NCBI RefSeq assembly: GCF_001665605.1 | Contig: NZ_LZSV01000021.1 | Location: 88,551 to 152,550, forward strand | Reading direction: 5' to 3' | Origin: Mycobacterium sp. 852014-50255_SCH5639931 | Lineage (GTDB): Bacteria > Actinomycetota > Actinomycetes > Mycobacteriales > Mycobacteriaceae | DNA: 64,000 nt | In this document: piece after piece, positions 46,329-56,817 of the stretch | Layout of the letters: each line of letters opens with the position of its first letter | Position numbering within the stretch: position 1 is the first letter of the stretch | Notes under the pieces: model-generated | Database searches by the model: none | What the model was told of the DNA's origin: nothing | What the model saw: the letters and a program-made list of their open reading frames with translations, nothing else | Made by a program: the position numbers and the translations under genes

Positions 46329-47825
46329 ATGACGTCGCCCGTTGCCCCCGTTTGGATGGCCTCGCCGCCCGAGGTGCATTCGACGCTGCTGAGCGCCGGT
46401 CCTGGACCGGGGCCGCTGCTGGCGGCCGCGGGCGCGTGGACCGCGCTGAGCACCGAATATGCAACGGCGGCAGCCGAACTCACCGGGGTACTGGGGGAGG
46501 CCCAGGCGGGGGCGTGGGAGGGGCCCAGCGCCGAGCGGTACGCGGCCGCGCACGCGCCGTATCTGGCGTGGCTGCAGCAGGCCAGTGCCGACAGCGCGGG
46601 CGTGGCCATGCAACACGAGATCGCGGCGGCGGCGTATACGGCCGCCCTGACGGCGATGCCGACGCTGGGGGAGCTGGCCGCCAACCACGCCGTGCACGGG
46701 GTGTTGGTGGCGACGAACTTCTTTGGTGTCAATACGATTCCAATCGCGCTCAACGAGGCCGACTATGCGCGGATGTGGGTCCAGGCCGCCACCGTGATGG
46801 GCGCTTATCAGGCCACCTCGGGGGCGGCGCTCGCCGCCGCGCCGCGCAGCGCCCCGGCGCCGTCGATCGTGCGTCCGGGCGGTGAGGCCAACAGTCTCGC
46901 GGCCGACGCCTCGCAGAACACGCCCGGGGATTGGTGGCAGAACCTCATCCAGCAGCTGTCCAAGTTCCTGCAGGACTTCTTCCAGAACATCCAGCAGATG
47001 CTGCAAAACTTCTTCTCGAACCTGCCGGCGTTTCTGGCCGCCAACGGTCCACTGCTGTTCTTCGTTGCCTACCAGGTGTTCTTCAACGCCGTCGGCTGGC
47101 CGACCTGGGGTGCGATCCTGACCGCACCCTTCCTCATCCCGCTGCTGCTCGGAATCGGCCTGAGTTCCTTGCTTTCCGCGCCCGCCGAAATCGCGCCGGT
47201 GGCGGCCGGCGCCGCCGCGACACCGCTCGTGACGTCGACCAGGCCGGCGTCGTCGCTGCCGGCGGTTGCGCTGGCCCCGACGGTCGCGAGTCCCGCTGGT
47301 GCCCCGGCCAGTTCGGTTGCCGCGGGCTCCGGTGCGGCTCCCGCACCCGCCGCGACGCCGGCACCGAGCACTCTCGCTTACCTGGTCGCCTACGGCGGCG
47401 ACCCGGACCCCGGCATCGGCCCGACGTTGGGCGGTCGCGGTGGTGCCAAGGCGCCGGCGGCGACCATCCCTGCGGCCGGCGCGGCGGCGGCCAGCCGGGC
47501 CGAGGCGCGTGCGCGGCGCCGCCGGCGCGCCGCAATGCGCGACCACGGCGACGAATACCTGGATATGGAGTCCGACATCGGCATACCACCGGATTACGGT
47601 GACGAGGAGCGCCTGGCCGCGGCGGTGGCATCGGGCGCGGGGGCCGGAACGCTGGGCTTCGCGGGAACCGCGCGCAAGGAGAACGCCTTCCGCGCGGCCG
47701 GATTGACCAAGCTCACCGACGGCGAATTCGGCGGCGGCCCAAGGATACCGATGATGCCCGGCACCTGGGACCACGAGGCGGACCGAGACCCGGGGCATCC
47801 GACCGAGCCGAGGGAAGGGGGCTAA
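46329..47825 (+). CDS. PPE4: PPE family protein PPE4
   Basis: A 498-residue PPE-PPW protein: [26 protein letters not shown] (WxG turn), and C-terminal GFAGTARKE (GFxGT) with PMMPGTW (PxxPxxW). In the ESX-3 operon, PE5/PPE4 is the substrate pair required for mycobactin-dependent iron uptake in M. tuberculosis. A Phe/Gln-rich amphipathic segment ([20 protein letters not shown]) in the middle may be membrane-active. Confidence 0.92.
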   Translation: MTSPVAPVWMASPPEVHSTLLSAGPGPGPLLAAAGAWTALSTEYATAAAELTGVLGEAQAGAWEGPSAERYAAAHAPYLAWLQQASADSAGVAMQHEIAAAAYTAALTAMPTLGELAANHAVHGVLVATNFFGVNTIPIALNEADYARMWVQAATVMGAYQATSGAALAAAPRSAPAPSIVRPGGEANSLAADASQNTPGDWWQNLIQQLSKFLQDFFQNIQQMLQNFFSNLPAFLAANGPLLFFVAYQVFFNAVGWPTWGAILTAPFLIPLLLGIGLSSLLSAPAEIAPVAAGAAATPLVTSTRPASSLPAVALAPTVASPAGAPASSVAAGSGAAPAPAATPAPSTLAYLVAYGGDPDPGIGPTLGGRGGAKAPAATIPAAGAAAASRAEARARRRRRAAMRDHGDEYLDMESDIGIPPDYGDEERLAAAVASGAGAGTLGFAGTARKENAFRAAGLTKLTDGEFGGGPRIPMMPGTWDHEADRDPGHPTEPREGG

Positions 47826-47888
47826 CGCAGTCAGCACCATGCTCGCCAGTCAGCGAAACCCCTTGAGACCGAACAGAAAGGAATCAAC

Positions 47889-48182
47889 ATGAGTATGTTG
47901 GACGCTCATATTCCGCAGTTGGTGGCCGCGCAATCAGCATTCAGCGCCAAGGCGGCCCTGATGCGCAGCACCATCAGCCAGGCCGAGCAGGAAGCGATGT
48001 CGGCGCAGGCGTTCCACCAGGGCGAGTCTTCGGCCGCGTTCCAGGCCGCGCACGCCCGCTTCGTCGAAGCCGCCGCCCGGGTCAACACCCTGCTGGACAT
48101 CGCACAGGCCAACCTCGGCGACGCCGCGGGCACCTACGTGGCCGCCGACGCCGCCGCCGCTTCCGGCTACACCGCCTTCTGA
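47889..48182 (+). CDS. esxG: WXG100 protein EsxG
   Basis: A 97-residue CFP-10-like protein with AAAGGA upstream. Like M. tuberculosis EsxG it lacks a canonical WxG and ends with the secretion signal [12 protein letters not shown]. It forms a heterodimer with EsxH and is secreted by ESX-3. Confidence 0.95.
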   Translation: MSMLDAHIPQLVAAQSAFSAKAALMRSTISQAEQEAMSAQAFHQGESSAAFQAAHARFVEAAARVNTLLDIAQANLGDAAGTYVAADAAAASGYTAF

Positions 48183-48223
48183 TCCAGCCGCTTCAGACGC
48201 CACCAACCGCGAAAGGACTTGTC

Positions 48224-48514
48224 ATGTCCCAGATCATGTACAACTACCCGGCGATGTTGAGCCACGCCGCCGACATGTCCGGCTACGCCGGCACGCTGCA
48301 GGGGCTCGGTTCGGACATCGCCAGCGAGCAGGCAACGCTGTCGAACGCCTGGCAGGGCGACACCGGTATGACCTACCAGGCGTGGCAGGCCCAGTGGAAC
48401 CAGGCCATGGAGAGCCTGGTGCGGGCCTACCAGGCGATGGCCAGCACCCACGAATCCAACACCATGTCCATGCTCGCCCGGGACCAGGCCGAAGCCGCCA
48501 AATGGGGCGGTTAA
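48224..48514 (+). CDS. esxH: WXG100 protein EsxH (TB10.4-like)
   Basis: A 96-residue protein with the WQG turn ([13 protein letters not shown]). Its partner is EsxG, 41 bases upstream. In M. tuberculosis EsxH a zinc site is formed by His14, His70, His76 and Glu77. Here His14, His76 and Glu77 are kept (THESNTM) but residue 70 is Gln (RAYQAMAS), so the site has lost one ligand. EsxH also targets the host ESCRT machinery in M. tuberculosis. Confidence 0.95.
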   Translation: MSQIMYNYPAMLSHAADMSGYAGTLQGLGSDIASEQATLSNAWQGDTGMTYQAWQAQWNQAMESLVRAYQAMASTHESNTMSMLARDQAEAAKWGG

Positions 48515-48524
48515 TCCTTGTTTC

Positions 48525-49394
48525 ATGAACACTGAGCCGAACGCCGTCGAACTGACGGTCGATCACGCGTGGTTCATAGCGGAAACCATTGGGGCGGGTA
48601 GCTTCCCGTGGGTGCTCGCGATCACCTCGCCTTATAGCGATGCCGCGCAACGCCACGCGTTTCTCGAGCGTCAGAAGGCCGAGCTGACCCAGTTGGGTCT
48701 GGTATCGGAGGGTGGAGTCGTCCACCCGGCGGTGGCCGACTGGATCAGAGTGGTGTGCTTCCCGGAGCGATGGCTCGACCTGCGCTACGTGGGCCCCGCC
48801 AAGGACACCGGCACCGGGGAGCTGCTGCGCGGCATCGTGGCGCAGCGCTCTGCAACGACCGCCAGGACGATCGTGGCGCTGCGCAGCGCGCAGCTGATCA
48901 CGTTCACCGCCATGGACATCGATGACCCGCGTGCGTTGGTTCCGGTCCTCGGCGTCGGGCTCGCGCAGCAACCGCCGGCCCGATTCGACGAGTTCAGCAT
49001 GCCGACGCGGGTCGGTGCGCGGGCCGACGAGCGGCTGCGTTCGGGTGCCTCCCTGGCCGAAGTCGTTGACTACCTTGGTATCCCGCAGCCGGCGCGGCGG
49101 GTGGTGGAGTCGGTGTTCAACGGGCCGCGCAGCTACGTCGAAATCGTCGCCGGCTGCCATCGCGACGGGCGGCACGCCACCACCGAGGTGGGGATGAGCA
49201 TCGTCGACGCGGCCGCGGGGCGGGTCCTGGTCAGCCCGTCCCGCGCATTCGACGGCGAGTGGGTGTCGACCTTCGCCCCCGGCACACCCTTCGCGATCGC
49301 CCTCGCGCTTGAACAGCTGACCGCGTTACTGCCGGACTCCGAATGGTTCTCCGGCCACCGGTTGGCCAGAGATTTCACTGCACAACACGCATAA
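48525..49394 (+). CDS. espG3: ESX-3 chaperone EspG3
   Basis: A 289-residue cytosolic protein, start 10 bases after esxH. It belongs to the EspG family, which binds the tip of the PPE helical bundle beside the WxG turn and keeps PE/PPE pairs soluble until EccA releases them. It starts [20 protein letters not shown]. Substrates should be PE5/PPE4 and perhaps the two other PPE-PPW proteins in this window. Confidence 0.93.
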   Translation: MNTEPNAVELTVDHAWFIAETIGAGSFPWVLAITSPYSDAAQRHAFLERQKAELTQLGLVSEGGVVHPAVADWIRVVCFPERWLDLRYVGPAKDTGTGELLRGIVAQRSATTARTIVALRSAQLITFTAMDIDDPRALVPVLGVGLAQQPPARFDEFSMPTRVGARADERLRSGASLAEVVDYLGIPQPARRVVESVFNGPRSYVEIVAGCHRDGRHATTEVGMSIVDAAAGRVLVSPSRAFDGEWVSTFAPGTPFAIALALEQLTALLPDSEWFSGHRLARDFTAQHA

Positions 49395-49418
49395 CCCCTT
49401 AAAGAGAAGAGAGCAACG

Positions 49419-49460
49419 ATGTTTCAGGTATGGCCCCAGCGTGTTTCGAGGGTCCGGTGA
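49419..49460 (+). CDS. Possible 13-codon leader peptide before eccD3
   Basis: ATG at 49419 follows a good purine-rich site (AAGAGAAGAGAG) and opens a 13-codon frame, MFQVWPQRVSRVR, whose TGA overlaps the GTG at 49457 of eccD3 (GTGA). Either eccD3 translation re-initiates after this peptide, or the ribosome site is a relic. No sequence family. Confidence 0.4.
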   Translation: MFQVWPQRVSRVR

Positions 49461-50893
49461 CGTCCGGCGCCGTGATGCCGATCGTCCGCGTGGCAATCCT
49501 CGCGGACAGCAGGCTGACGGAAATGGCGTTGCCCGCCGAGCTGCCGCTGCGGGAAATCCTGCCCGCCGTCCAGCGTTTGGTGGTTCCCGCGACAGCGAAC
49601 GGCGACTCCGACGACACCGCCCGAGGGACGGCCGACCTCGGCGCGGCGACCCAACTGAGTCTCGCCCCGATCGGCGGCGCGCCGTTCAGCCTGGACGCCA
49701 GCCTGGACACCGTCGGGGTCGTGGACGGTGATCTGCTGGCGTTGCAGCCCGTGCCCGTCGGACAGGCGGCTCCCGGCATCGTCGAGGACATCGCCGACGC
49801 CGCCATGATCTTCTCGAACTCACGGCGCAAGCCTTGGGGCGCAACGCATATCCAGCGTGGCGCGCTGGCCGCGGTGATCGCCGTCGCGTTCCTGGCCACC
49901 GGACTCTCGGTCACCTATCGCGTCGCCACCGGCGCGCTGGCCGGGCTGGTCGTGGTCAGCGCGGTCGCGGCGGTGACCGCGATCGTCGGCTTGCTGGTCG
50001 CGGCGCGCTCGCCGCGCACCGGGTCGGCGTGCGCGATCGCCGCGCTGGTGCCGATCGGTGCCGCGCTGGCATTGGCGGTGCCCGGACGGTTCGGATCTGC
50101 GCACATCATGCTCGCCGCGGCCGGCGTGACCGCATGGTCGCTGATCGCCCTGATGGTGCCCAGCGCGGAGCGGGAGCGCATCGTCGGATTCTTCACCGCG
50201 ACCGCGGTGGTGGGAGCGGGGGTGCTGCTGGCCGCCGGCGCCGGGGTGCTCTGGCACCAGCGGCCGCTCGCCATCGGCTGCGGGCTGATCGTCGCGGCGC
50301 TGCTGGTCACCGTCGAGGCGGCTCAGCTCTCGGCGCTGTGGGCGCGCTTCCCGCTGCCGGTCATCCCGGCGCCTGGCGACCCCGCCCCCTCGGCCCCCTC
50401 GTTGCGGGTGCTCGAGGATCTGCCGCGGCGGGTGCGGATCAGCGATGCCCATCAGAACGGATTCATCGCTGCCGCAGTGCTGCTCAGTGTCCTGGGCTCG
50501 GTGGCGATCGCACTGCGCCCCGAGGCGCTGAGCGGTGTGGGCTGGTACGTCCTGGGCGCCACGGCGGCAACATCCGTCCTGCGCGCCCGGGTATGGGATT
50601 CGGCCGCGTGCAAGGCGTGGCTGCTCGCGCAGCCCTACCTGGCCGGGGGCGTCCTGCTGGTGCTCTACACCGCGACCGGGCGCTTCGGCGCCGCCCTTGG
50701 TGCGGCGCTGGTGCTCGTCGTGCTGGCCGTGGTGTGGATAGTGGTGGCCCTCAACCCGCGCATCGCCGAGCCGGAGAGCTATTCGCTTCCGGTGCGCCGG
50801 CTGGTGGGCTTCGTCGCGGCCGGGCTCGACGCGTCACTCATCCCCGTCATGGCCTACCTGGTCGGCATCTTCACCTGGATACTCAATCGATGA
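49457..50893 (+). CDS. eccD3: ESX-3 membrane channel component EccD3
   Basis: About 478 residues from GTG 49457, which has GAGGG a few bases upstream; ATG 49475 would give 472 residues, the length I recall for M. tuberculosis EccD3. An N-terminal ubiquitin-like domain (about 1-95, RVAILADSRLTEMALPAELP) is followed by eleven membrane segments. EccD dimers line the channel in the inner-membrane complex. mycP3 overlaps its stop by 4 bases. Confidence 0.92.
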   Translation: MTSGAVMPIVRVAILADSRLTEMALPAELPLREILPAVQRLVVPATANGDSDDTARGTADLGAATQLSLAPIGGAPFSLDASLDTVGVVDGDLLALQPVPVGQAAPGIVEDIADAAMIFSNSRRKPWGATHIQRGALAAVIAVAFLATGLSVTYRVATGALAGLVVVSAVAAVTAIVGLLVAARSPRTGSACAIAALVPIGAALALAVPGRFGSAHIMLAAAGVTAWSLIALMVPSAERERIVGFFTATAVVGAGVLLAAGAGVLWHQRPLAIGCGLIVAALLVTVEAAQLSALWARFPLPVIPAPGDPAPSAPSLRVLEDLPRRVRISDAHQNGFIAAAVLLSVLGSVAIALRPEALSGVGWYVLGATAATSVLRARVWDSAACKAWLLAQPYLAGGVLLVLYTATGRFGAALGAALVLVVLAVVWIVVALNPRIAEPESYSLPVRRLVGFVAAGLDASLIPVMAYLVGIFTWILNR

Positions 50894-52284
50894 TTCGGTC
50901 CGGATTTGCCTGTCTCGCGGCGGCTTCGGCGGTCGTGCTGTGGACGTGTCCGTCGGCGTTGGCCATCGATCAGCCGAAGGTCGATCCGGGCGTCCCGCCG
51001 CCGAGCGGGGCCCCCGGCCCCGTGCAGCCAATGGAGCAGCGCGGCCCGTGCAGCGTCTCCGGGGTCATCCCCGGCAGCGATCCCGCGGCCGTCACGCCCA
51101 GCCAGGCGACGCTGAATCTGTCTGGGGCATGGCAATTCTCGCGTGGTGACGGCCAGGTGGTGGCGGTGCTCGACACGGGGGTGCGGCCGGGTCCGCGGCT
51201 GCCCAACGTCGATCCGGGTGGTGACTTCGTCGAGACGACCGACGGCCTGACCGACTGCGACGGCCACGGCACCCTGGTGGCCGGCCTCATCGCCGGCCAG
51301 CCCGGCGACGACGGTTTTGCCGGCGTGGCGCCCGCGGCGCGCGTGGTGTCGATCAGGACGACGTCGGCCAAGTACTCACCCCGCACCCCCGGCGGCGACC
51401 CGCTGATGGCGCGGGCGTCGTCGGACGTCGCCACGCTGAGCCGCGCGATCGTGCACGCGGCCGACCTCGGCGCCAGGGTGATCGACATCTCCACGCTCAC
51501 TTGCCTGCCCGCCGACCGGCCCGTCGACCAGGCCGCCCTCGGCGCGGCGATTCGCTACGCCGCGGTGGAGAAGGACGCGGTGATCGTGGCCGCCGCCGGC
51601 AACACCGGTCCGACCGGATCGGTCGCCGGCGGCACGTCCTGCGAGTCCAACCCGCTCACCGACCTGAGCCACCCGGACGATCCGCGCAACTGGGCCGGTG
51701 TCACCTCGATCTCCATCCCGTCCGTGTGGCAGCCGTACGTGCTGTCGGTGGCCTCCCTGACACCGGACGGGCAACCGTCGAAGTTCACCATGGCCGGGCC
51801 GTGGGTGGGCATCGCGGCGCCGGGCGAACGGATCGTGTCGGTCAGCAACGCCGACGGCGGCGGCCTGGCCAACGGGCTGCCCGATGAGCATCAGCAAGAG
51901 GTGGCCCTGAGCGGCACCAGCTATGCGGCCGGCTATGTGGCCGGCGTCGCGGCGCTGGTCCGCAGCAAGTACCCCGACCTCAACGCCACACAGATCGTGC
52001 ATCGCATCACCGCGACTGCGCACAATGGCGCCCGGGCGCCGTCCAACGTCGTCGGTACCGGCAGCGTGGACCCGGTGGCGGCCTTGACCTGGCAACTGCC
52101 CGTAGGCAATCAGGCTCCAGCGGCGCCGGTCAAGCCGGTCGCCGTCCCGCCGGCACCCGCGCCCAAGGACACCACCCCGCGGACCGTGGCGCTGGCCGGA
52201 ACCGCCGCGCTGGCTGTGCTTGTCGCAGTCGCGGGCGCGGTCGCCGCCACCGCCACCCGCCGACGAAAGGACCCCACCCCGTGA
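50890..52284 (+). CDS. mycP3: ESX-3 mycosin protease MycP3
   Basis: A 464-residue subtilisin-like protease with a signal peptide (MIRSGFACLAAASAVVLWTC then PSALA). Catalytic residues are visible: Asp in VAVLDTGV, His in GHGTLVAG, Ser in SGTSYAAG. A C-terminal helix (TAALAVLVAVAGAVAATAT) anchors it to the inner membrane facing the periplasm. MycP caps and stabilises the ESX membrane complex. Confidence 0.95.
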   Translation: MIRSGFACLAAASAVVLWTCPSALAIDQPKVDPGVPPPSGAPGPVQPMEQRGPCSVSGVIPGSDPAAVTPSQATLNLSGAWQFSRGDGQVVAVLDTGVRPGPRLPNVDPGGDFVETTDGLTDCDGHGTLVAGLIAGQPGDDGFAGVAPAARVVSIRTTSAKYSPRTPGGDPLMARASSDVATLSRAIVHAADLGARVIDISTLTCLPADRPVDQAALGAAIRYAAVEKDAVIVAAAGNTGPTGSVAGGTSCESNPLTDLSHPDDPRNWAGVTSISIPSVWQPYVLSVASLTPDGQPSKFTMAGPWVGIAAPGERIVSVSNADGGGLANGLPDEHQQEVALSGTSYAAGYVAGVAALVRSKYPDLNATQIVHRITATAHNGARAPSNVVGTGSVDPVAALTWQLPVGNQAPAAPVKPVAVPPAPAPKDTTPRTVALAGTAALAVLVAVAGAVAATATRRRKDPTP

Positions 52285-53273
52285 GCCTGCAGCGCTGGAC
52301 ACCCATCCCCGGACCCGGCCGAATCACGCTGGCTTTGCTGGCCGTCGTCCCGGCGGTGATGGCCTACCCCTGGCGGTCGCCGCGCGATTACTGGCTGCTC
52401 GGCATCGCCGCGGTCGTCGTGCTCGTGCTGTTCGGCTGCTGGCGCGGTTTGTATTTCACCACGCTGCTGCGCCGCCGGCTGGCGATCATGGGACGCGGCG
52501 AGGTGACGGCACCCGAATCCGCTTCTGCCACCGCGACAACCGCGCTGCTGCGGGTCGGGGCGCCGGGTGGCGACGCGGCCGATGCACTGCCGCTGCCCTT
52601 GATCGCCCGCTACCTGGACCGTTACGGCATCCGCGCGGACAAGGTCCGGATCACCAGTCGCGACAACGCATCCGATGCGTCCAGGCGCGAGACGTGGATC
52701 GGGCTCACGATATCGGCTACCGACAACCTGGCCGCGCTGCGCGCCCGCTCCGCGCGCATCCCGTTGGATGAGACCGCACAGGTGGCGGCGCGCCGGCTGG
52801 CTGACCACCTGCGGGAGCTCGGCTGGGAAGTCAGCAGCGTCGCGCCCGACGACGTCCCGCGGTTGCTCACCTCCAACCCCCGCGAGACGTGGTCCGCGGT
52901 GCAGCGCGGCGCATCGGATTACCTTGCGGCATACCAGGTTAAGGTCAACGGTGAGTTGGCCGAGACCCTGGAGTCGATCCGGGCTTATGCGGCGCGGGAG
53001 ACGTGCATGGCGCTGGAGATCGCCGGCGACGGGATCCACAACACCGTTGCGGCCGCGTGTGCCTTCCTGACCGACACGCCACCGGAGCGGACCGTGCCGG
53101 TGTCCGGGCTGATCCCGCAGCGCGGCAATCACCGGCCGGCGCTCGAGGCGCTGGATCTGTTGTCCACGCGGCGGCTGGACGGGCACACCGATGCCCCAGC
53201 GGCCCTGCTGGCGGAGCTGGACTGGCCGACGCTGCCGGACGGGGCACCGTCGACCGAACCCGTTAGAACATAA
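52281..53273 (+). CDS. eccE3: ESX-3 membrane component EccE3
   Basis: A 330-residue protein starting at a GTG that overlaps the mycP3 stop. Two membrane segments near the N-terminus (ITLALLAVVPAVMAYPW and YWLLGIAAVVVLVLFG) are followed by a cytosolic domain. It is the peripheral subunit of the type VII complex and the last gene of the operon. Its stop overlaps the convergent hydrolase gene by 11 bases. Confidence 0.93.
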   Translation: MSLQRWTPIPGPGRITLALLAVVPAVMAYPWRSPRDYWLLGIAAVVVLVLFGCWRGLYFTTLLRRRLAIMGRGEVTAPESASATATTALLRVGAPGGDAADALPLPLIARYLDRYGIRADKVRITSRDNASDASRRETWIGLTISATDNLAALRARSARIPLDETAQVAARRLADHLRELGWEVSSVAPDDVPRLLTSNPRETWSAVQRGASDYLAAYQVKVNGELAETLESIRAYAARETCMALEIAGDGIHNTVAAACAFLTDTPPERTVPVSGLIPQRGNHRPALEALDLLSTRRLDGHTDAPAALLAELDWPTLPDGAPSTEPVRT

Positions 53274-54537
53274 CGGTCTGCAGGAACGCGGTCATCCGGC
53301 GCAGATAGTCCAGCTGGCTGACGTGTAGCACGTGGCTGCCCGGAAACCAGTGCAGCGCACAATGATCCCAATGTTCCCACAGCTTGACGGCATGATCCGG
53401 CGGCGCCATCCGATCGCCGAGCCCGGTGATGATCATCCGCCTGTCCTTGTCCAGCAGCGGCCGATAGGTCAGCGGGCAGTGGTAGGACAGGCCGTCCCAT
53501 AACTCCGCGCGGCTGATGTGCGACAACCGCAGCCCCAGCCGCACGAGTTTGTTGGCCGGAAACCATTCGTCGAACAGAGTCGCCGGGGTGACGACGGGAC
53601 AGTTCGGGATGACGGCCTCGAGCCGGTCGTCGACCGAGGCCACCAGCGCCGAGGTGTAACCACCCAGCGATATCCCGGTCAGCGCGATACGGTCGACGCC
53701 GGTGCCGCGCAGGTAATCGACGATGGACCGGAAGTCGTGCACGGCCTGGGCCATCGACTCCGCGAAACCGCTGAGACCGCCGGCGAAATAGCCGAAACCG
53801 CTGAACGGCGAAAGCCTTTCGGCGCGCTTGCCGTGAAACGGCAGGGTATACATCAGGACGTCGTAACCGGACCGGTAGTACCACGGCAGCGCGAAGAACC
53901 GCCCGTTGGCCAGATACGACGACCCCATGAAGCCGTGGATGACACACAGCGTGGGACGCGGCCCGTCGTCGTGGCGCCAGTGCTGCGCGCGCACGGTGTT
54001 GTTGGACTTCCACGCGCCCCACTGCTCGCGCATCGCGGGGTTGATGGCCGTGAAGCTGCTTTCGAACGCGATGTTTTCCACCGTGCCGCCGGCGACCCAC
54101 TCGGTCAGCGGGCTGGCCGGTCGTGACGTGACCCGCGGCGGTTCGGTCGGCGCGGGAAACGACTTCACCGGGTCGCGCTGCGCGCCCAGCTCGGCGTAGA
54201 AGTTCAGGTTCGCGCGCTCGGCGCCGGCATCGGTGTGCCGCAGGGAAGCGGCGAGTACGGCCGGGGCCACCGTCGCGGTAAGCAGCGACGACACCCAGGT
54301 GCGCAGGGCGAGGTCGCCGATGGCGGAGCCCTCGACTACCATGCGCTGGCGGGGGGACAACGCGGAATTCGGGGGCAATCCGCCGACGTCGAGCGGTACG
54401 TCAGCGCCCTTGAATGCACCGGGAATGTCCGGAACGGGAATGGGCGGATCAATCGAAGTGTCGGGCGCCACGAACGCCGATGCTAACCGGCCGGCGCCGC
54501 TCCCGGGGCCACTTGGGCAGCGCCGGGGCGCCATGCG
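53263..54537 (-). CDS. Alpha/beta hydrolase family protein
   Basis: About 424 residues from ATG 54537. The hydrolase core has [19 protein letters not shown] (oxyanion region) and [20 protein letters not shown] (nucleophile elbow Gly-x-Ser-x-Gly), with SHVLH near the C-terminus as the likely catalytic His. It corresponds to Rv0293c. No signal peptide. It is transcribed away from tam; the 57-base gap holds both promoters. Substrate unknown. Confidence 0.75.
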   Translation of the reverse strand, partial: RMAPRRCPSGPGSGAGRLASAFVAPDTSIDPPIPVPDIPGAFKGADVPLDVGGLPPNSALSPRQRMVVEGSAIGDLALRTWVSSLLTATVAPAVLAASLRHTDAGAERANLNFYAELGAQRDPVKSFPAPTEPPRVTSRPASPLTEWVAGGTVENIAFESSFTAINPAMREQWGAWKSNNTVRAQHWRHDDGPRPTLCVIHGFMGSSYLANGRFFALPWYYRSGYDVLMYTLPFHGKRAERLSPFSGFGYFAGGLSGFAESMAQAVHDFRSIVDYLRGTGVDRIALTGISLGGYTSALVASVDDRLEAVIPNCPVVTPATLFDEWFPANKLVRLGLRLSHISRAELWDGLSYHCPLTYRPLLDKDRRMIITGLGDRMAPPDHAVKLWEHWDHCALHWFPGSHVLHVSQLDYLRRMTAFLQTVMF

Positions 54538-54594
54538 GTAATACGGTTGGTCTATCTGCCGACTAGTGACGGCGCGTTGATCAGGAGGACCGAC

Positions 54595-55380
54595 ATGTGG
54601 GATCCAGATGTCTACCTGGCCTTTGCGGATCATCGCAGCCGGCCCTTCTACGACCTGCTGTCACGGGTGGGGGCCGAGCGGGCCCGGCGGGTCGTCGATC
54701 TCGGTTGCGGGCCCGGCCACCTGACCAAGTACCTGTCGCGGCGCTGGCCGGAAGCGGTGATCGAGGCGATGGATACCTCGCCGGAGATGGTCGCCGCCGC
54801 AAAGGAACGCGGCATCGAGGCCGTCGTCGGCGACTTGCGGGACTGGAAGCCCAAGCCCGATACCGACGTCGTGGTCAGCAACGCCGCCCTGCATTGGGTG
54901 CCCGAGCACGCCGACCTGCTGGTCCGCTGGGTGGACGAGCTGCCCGCCGGCTCGTGGATCGCCGTCCAGATTCCCGGCAACTTCGAGACGCCGTCACACG
55001 CCACGGTGCGGACATTGGCCCGGCGTGAGCCCTACGCAAAAGCGATGCGTGACATACCGTTTCGTGTCGGTGCCGTGGTGCAACCGCCGATTCAGTATGC
55101 CAACCTGCTGCTGGACGCCGGATGCAGGGTCGACGTCTGGGAGACCACCTACCTGCACCAGTTGTCCGGTGACAATCCGGTGCTGGAATGGATCACCGGG
55201 ACGGCGCTGGTTCCGGTGCGCGAGCGGCTGAGCGCCGAAGACTGGGAGCGGTTCCGCGAGGAACTCATCCCGCTGCTCAACGACGCCTACCCGCCCCGGC
55301 CCGACGGCACGACGATCTTCCCGTTCCGGCGGGTGTTCATCGTCGCCGAGGTCGGCGGCTCGCGGCGCTCCGCCGGCTAA
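54595..55380 (+). CDS. tam: Trans-aconitate 2-methyltransferase
   Basis: A 261-residue SAM methyltransferase with AGGAGG before the [23 protein letters not shown] is the SAM-binding motif I, and [19 protein letters not shown] motif II; the overall length and the motif NAALHWV match Tam (Rv0294). It methylates trans-aconitate, which relieves inhibition of aconitase. The sulfatase gene is convergent and overlaps it by 4 bases. Confidence 0.88.
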   Translation: MWDPDVYLAFADHRSRPFYDLLSRVGAERARRVVDLGCGPGHLTKYLSRRWPEAVIEAMDTSPEMVAAAKERGIEAVVGDLRDWKPKPDTDVVVSNAALHWVPEHADLLVRWVDELPAGSWIAVQIPGNFETPSHATVRTLARREPYAKAMRDIPFRVGAVVQPPIQYANLLLDAGCRVDVWETTYLHQLSGDNPVLEWITGTALVPVRERLSAEDWERFREELIPLLNDAYPPRPDGTTIFPFRRVFIVAEVGGSRRSAG

Positions 55381-56771
55381 CCGCTCGCTTCCTTCTCGAT
55401 GCCCCGTTCGGCAGCTATCGCCGAGCGGGAGGTCGGCTTCATCCGATGAATCTGCAGATACGTCTCGGTATAACGCGCCGAGATGCGGGTGCCGGCGAAC
55501 TCCGACGGGATGACGTCACCGGTGCGCTGGCGCCAATCATGAAGCTGGACAGCTAGATCCGCCGCGATCTTGTCCGCACCCGCGACGTCACCGGCCAGCA
55601 GGTTGGTGGTCTCGGTGGGATCGGTGCGCAGATCGTAGAGTTCGCGCTCCGGGCGCGGGCCGGTGACGAACGGTGCCACCGCCATGCCGGACGGGCTCTC
55701 CTCGATATCCAACGGCAGGTCGAGCAGCGGCCGGGGCACGTAGTTCTCGATGTAGCTGTATTCCTTGGTGCGAATCGCGCGGATGGGATCGAAGGAGTCG
55801 TGATAGGTCTTCGTCGTGTACACGTGGTCTCGGACCGGCACGGTGTGCGGGTCCGGGGCGACCAGGGCACGCGCGTGCGACACGCCGTCGACATCGTCGG
55901 GAACGGCGAGGCCCAGCAGGCCGAGCAGCGTCGGCAGCAGGTCCACGCCGCTGAAGAGTTCGTCGTACACGCGCGGGGTCAGGGCCCGGCCGGTGGGGGG
56001 CCGGATGATCATGCCGATGCCGGTTCCCGCGTCGTACAGCGTGGATTTCGCGCGGGGGAACGCCGGGCCGTGATCGGTGAAGAACACCACCCAGGTGGTG
56101 GCGTCCAACCCGGTTTCGGCCAGCGTGTCCAGCAGCCGGCCGACCGCGGCGTCGGCCGTCGCGATCGCCCCGTAGAAGCTGGCGAGGTCGCCGCGCACCT
56201 CGGGGGTGTCGGGTAGGTAGTCGGGCGGGTCGACCTCCGCGGTGTCCGCCGGTTCGTAGCGGTCCCGCGGATACGGCCGGTGCGTCTCGAAGAAGCCGGC
56301 GGTCAACAGGAACGGCTGGCCCGCGAGATCTTCGGTGCCGTCACGCAGCCACTCGCCCGCCTTGCCCACCACGTACTCGCAGTACGAGTTCGACACGTCG
56401 AACTCGTCGAAGCCCAGCCGCTGCGGGTAGGACGTCTCGTGCTGCATGCCGAAAAGCGCCGAGTACCAACCCGCGTCGGTCAATATCTGGGGCAGGGTGC
56501 GCACGCCGGTGCGGTATTCCCAGCCGTGGTGCGCCAGCCCGATGAGGCCGTTGGTCTGCGGGTAGCGGCCGGTGAACAGCGACCCGCGCGACGGCGAGCA
56601 CAGCGGCGCGGTGGCGTGCGCCCTGGTGAACAGGATGCCCTCGGCGGCAAGGCGGTCCAGCCGGGGGCTGGAGACGTCCGGGTGGCCGTAGACGCCCAGA
56701 TAGCGCCCCAGGTCGTGCCAGTGCACGATTAGCACGTTGTCCTGTCGGTCGGCTGCTTCGCCCGGCGCCAA
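55377..56771 (-). CDS. Sulfatase
   Basis: About 464 residues. The formylglycine motif Cys-x-Pro-Ser-Arg is present ([17 protein letters not shown]), so Cys is probably converted to the catalytic aldehyde. Metal-binding segments [15 protein letters not shown] and [15 protein letters not shown] (Asp-His) support it. TTG 56771 is chosen because GGAGAGG lies 8 bases upstream; GTG 56780 is an alternative. It corresponds to Rv0296c; the sulfotransferase gene Rv0295c is absent here. Substrate unknown, no signal peptide. Confidence 0.85.
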   Translation of the reverse strand: MAPGEAADRQDNVLIVHWHDLGRYLGVYGHPDVSSPRLDRLAAEGILFTRAHATAPLCSPSRGSLFTGRYPQTNGLIGLAHHGWEYRTGVRTLPQILTDAGWYSALFGMQHETSYPQRLGFDEFDVSNSYCEYVVGKAGEWLRDGTEDLAGQPFLLTAGFFETHRPYPRDRYEPADTAEVDPPDYLPDTPEVRGDLASFYGAIATADAAVGRLLDTLAETGLDATTWVVFFTDHGPAFPRAKSTLYDAGTGIGMIIRPPTGRALTPRVYDELFSGVDLLPTLLGLLGLAVPDDVDGVSHARALVAPDPHTVPVRDHVYTTKTYHDSFDPIRAIRTKEYSYIENYVPRPLLDLPLDIEESPSGMAVAPFVTGPRPERELYDLRTDPTETTNLLAGDVAGADKIAADLAVQLHDWRQRTGDVIPSEFAGTRISARYTETYLQIHRMKPTSRSAIAAERGIEKEASG

Positions 56772-56817
56772 TTGCGTCACCTCTCCAATTTGCCCGCGAC
56801 CGGCGACGATACCGCAG

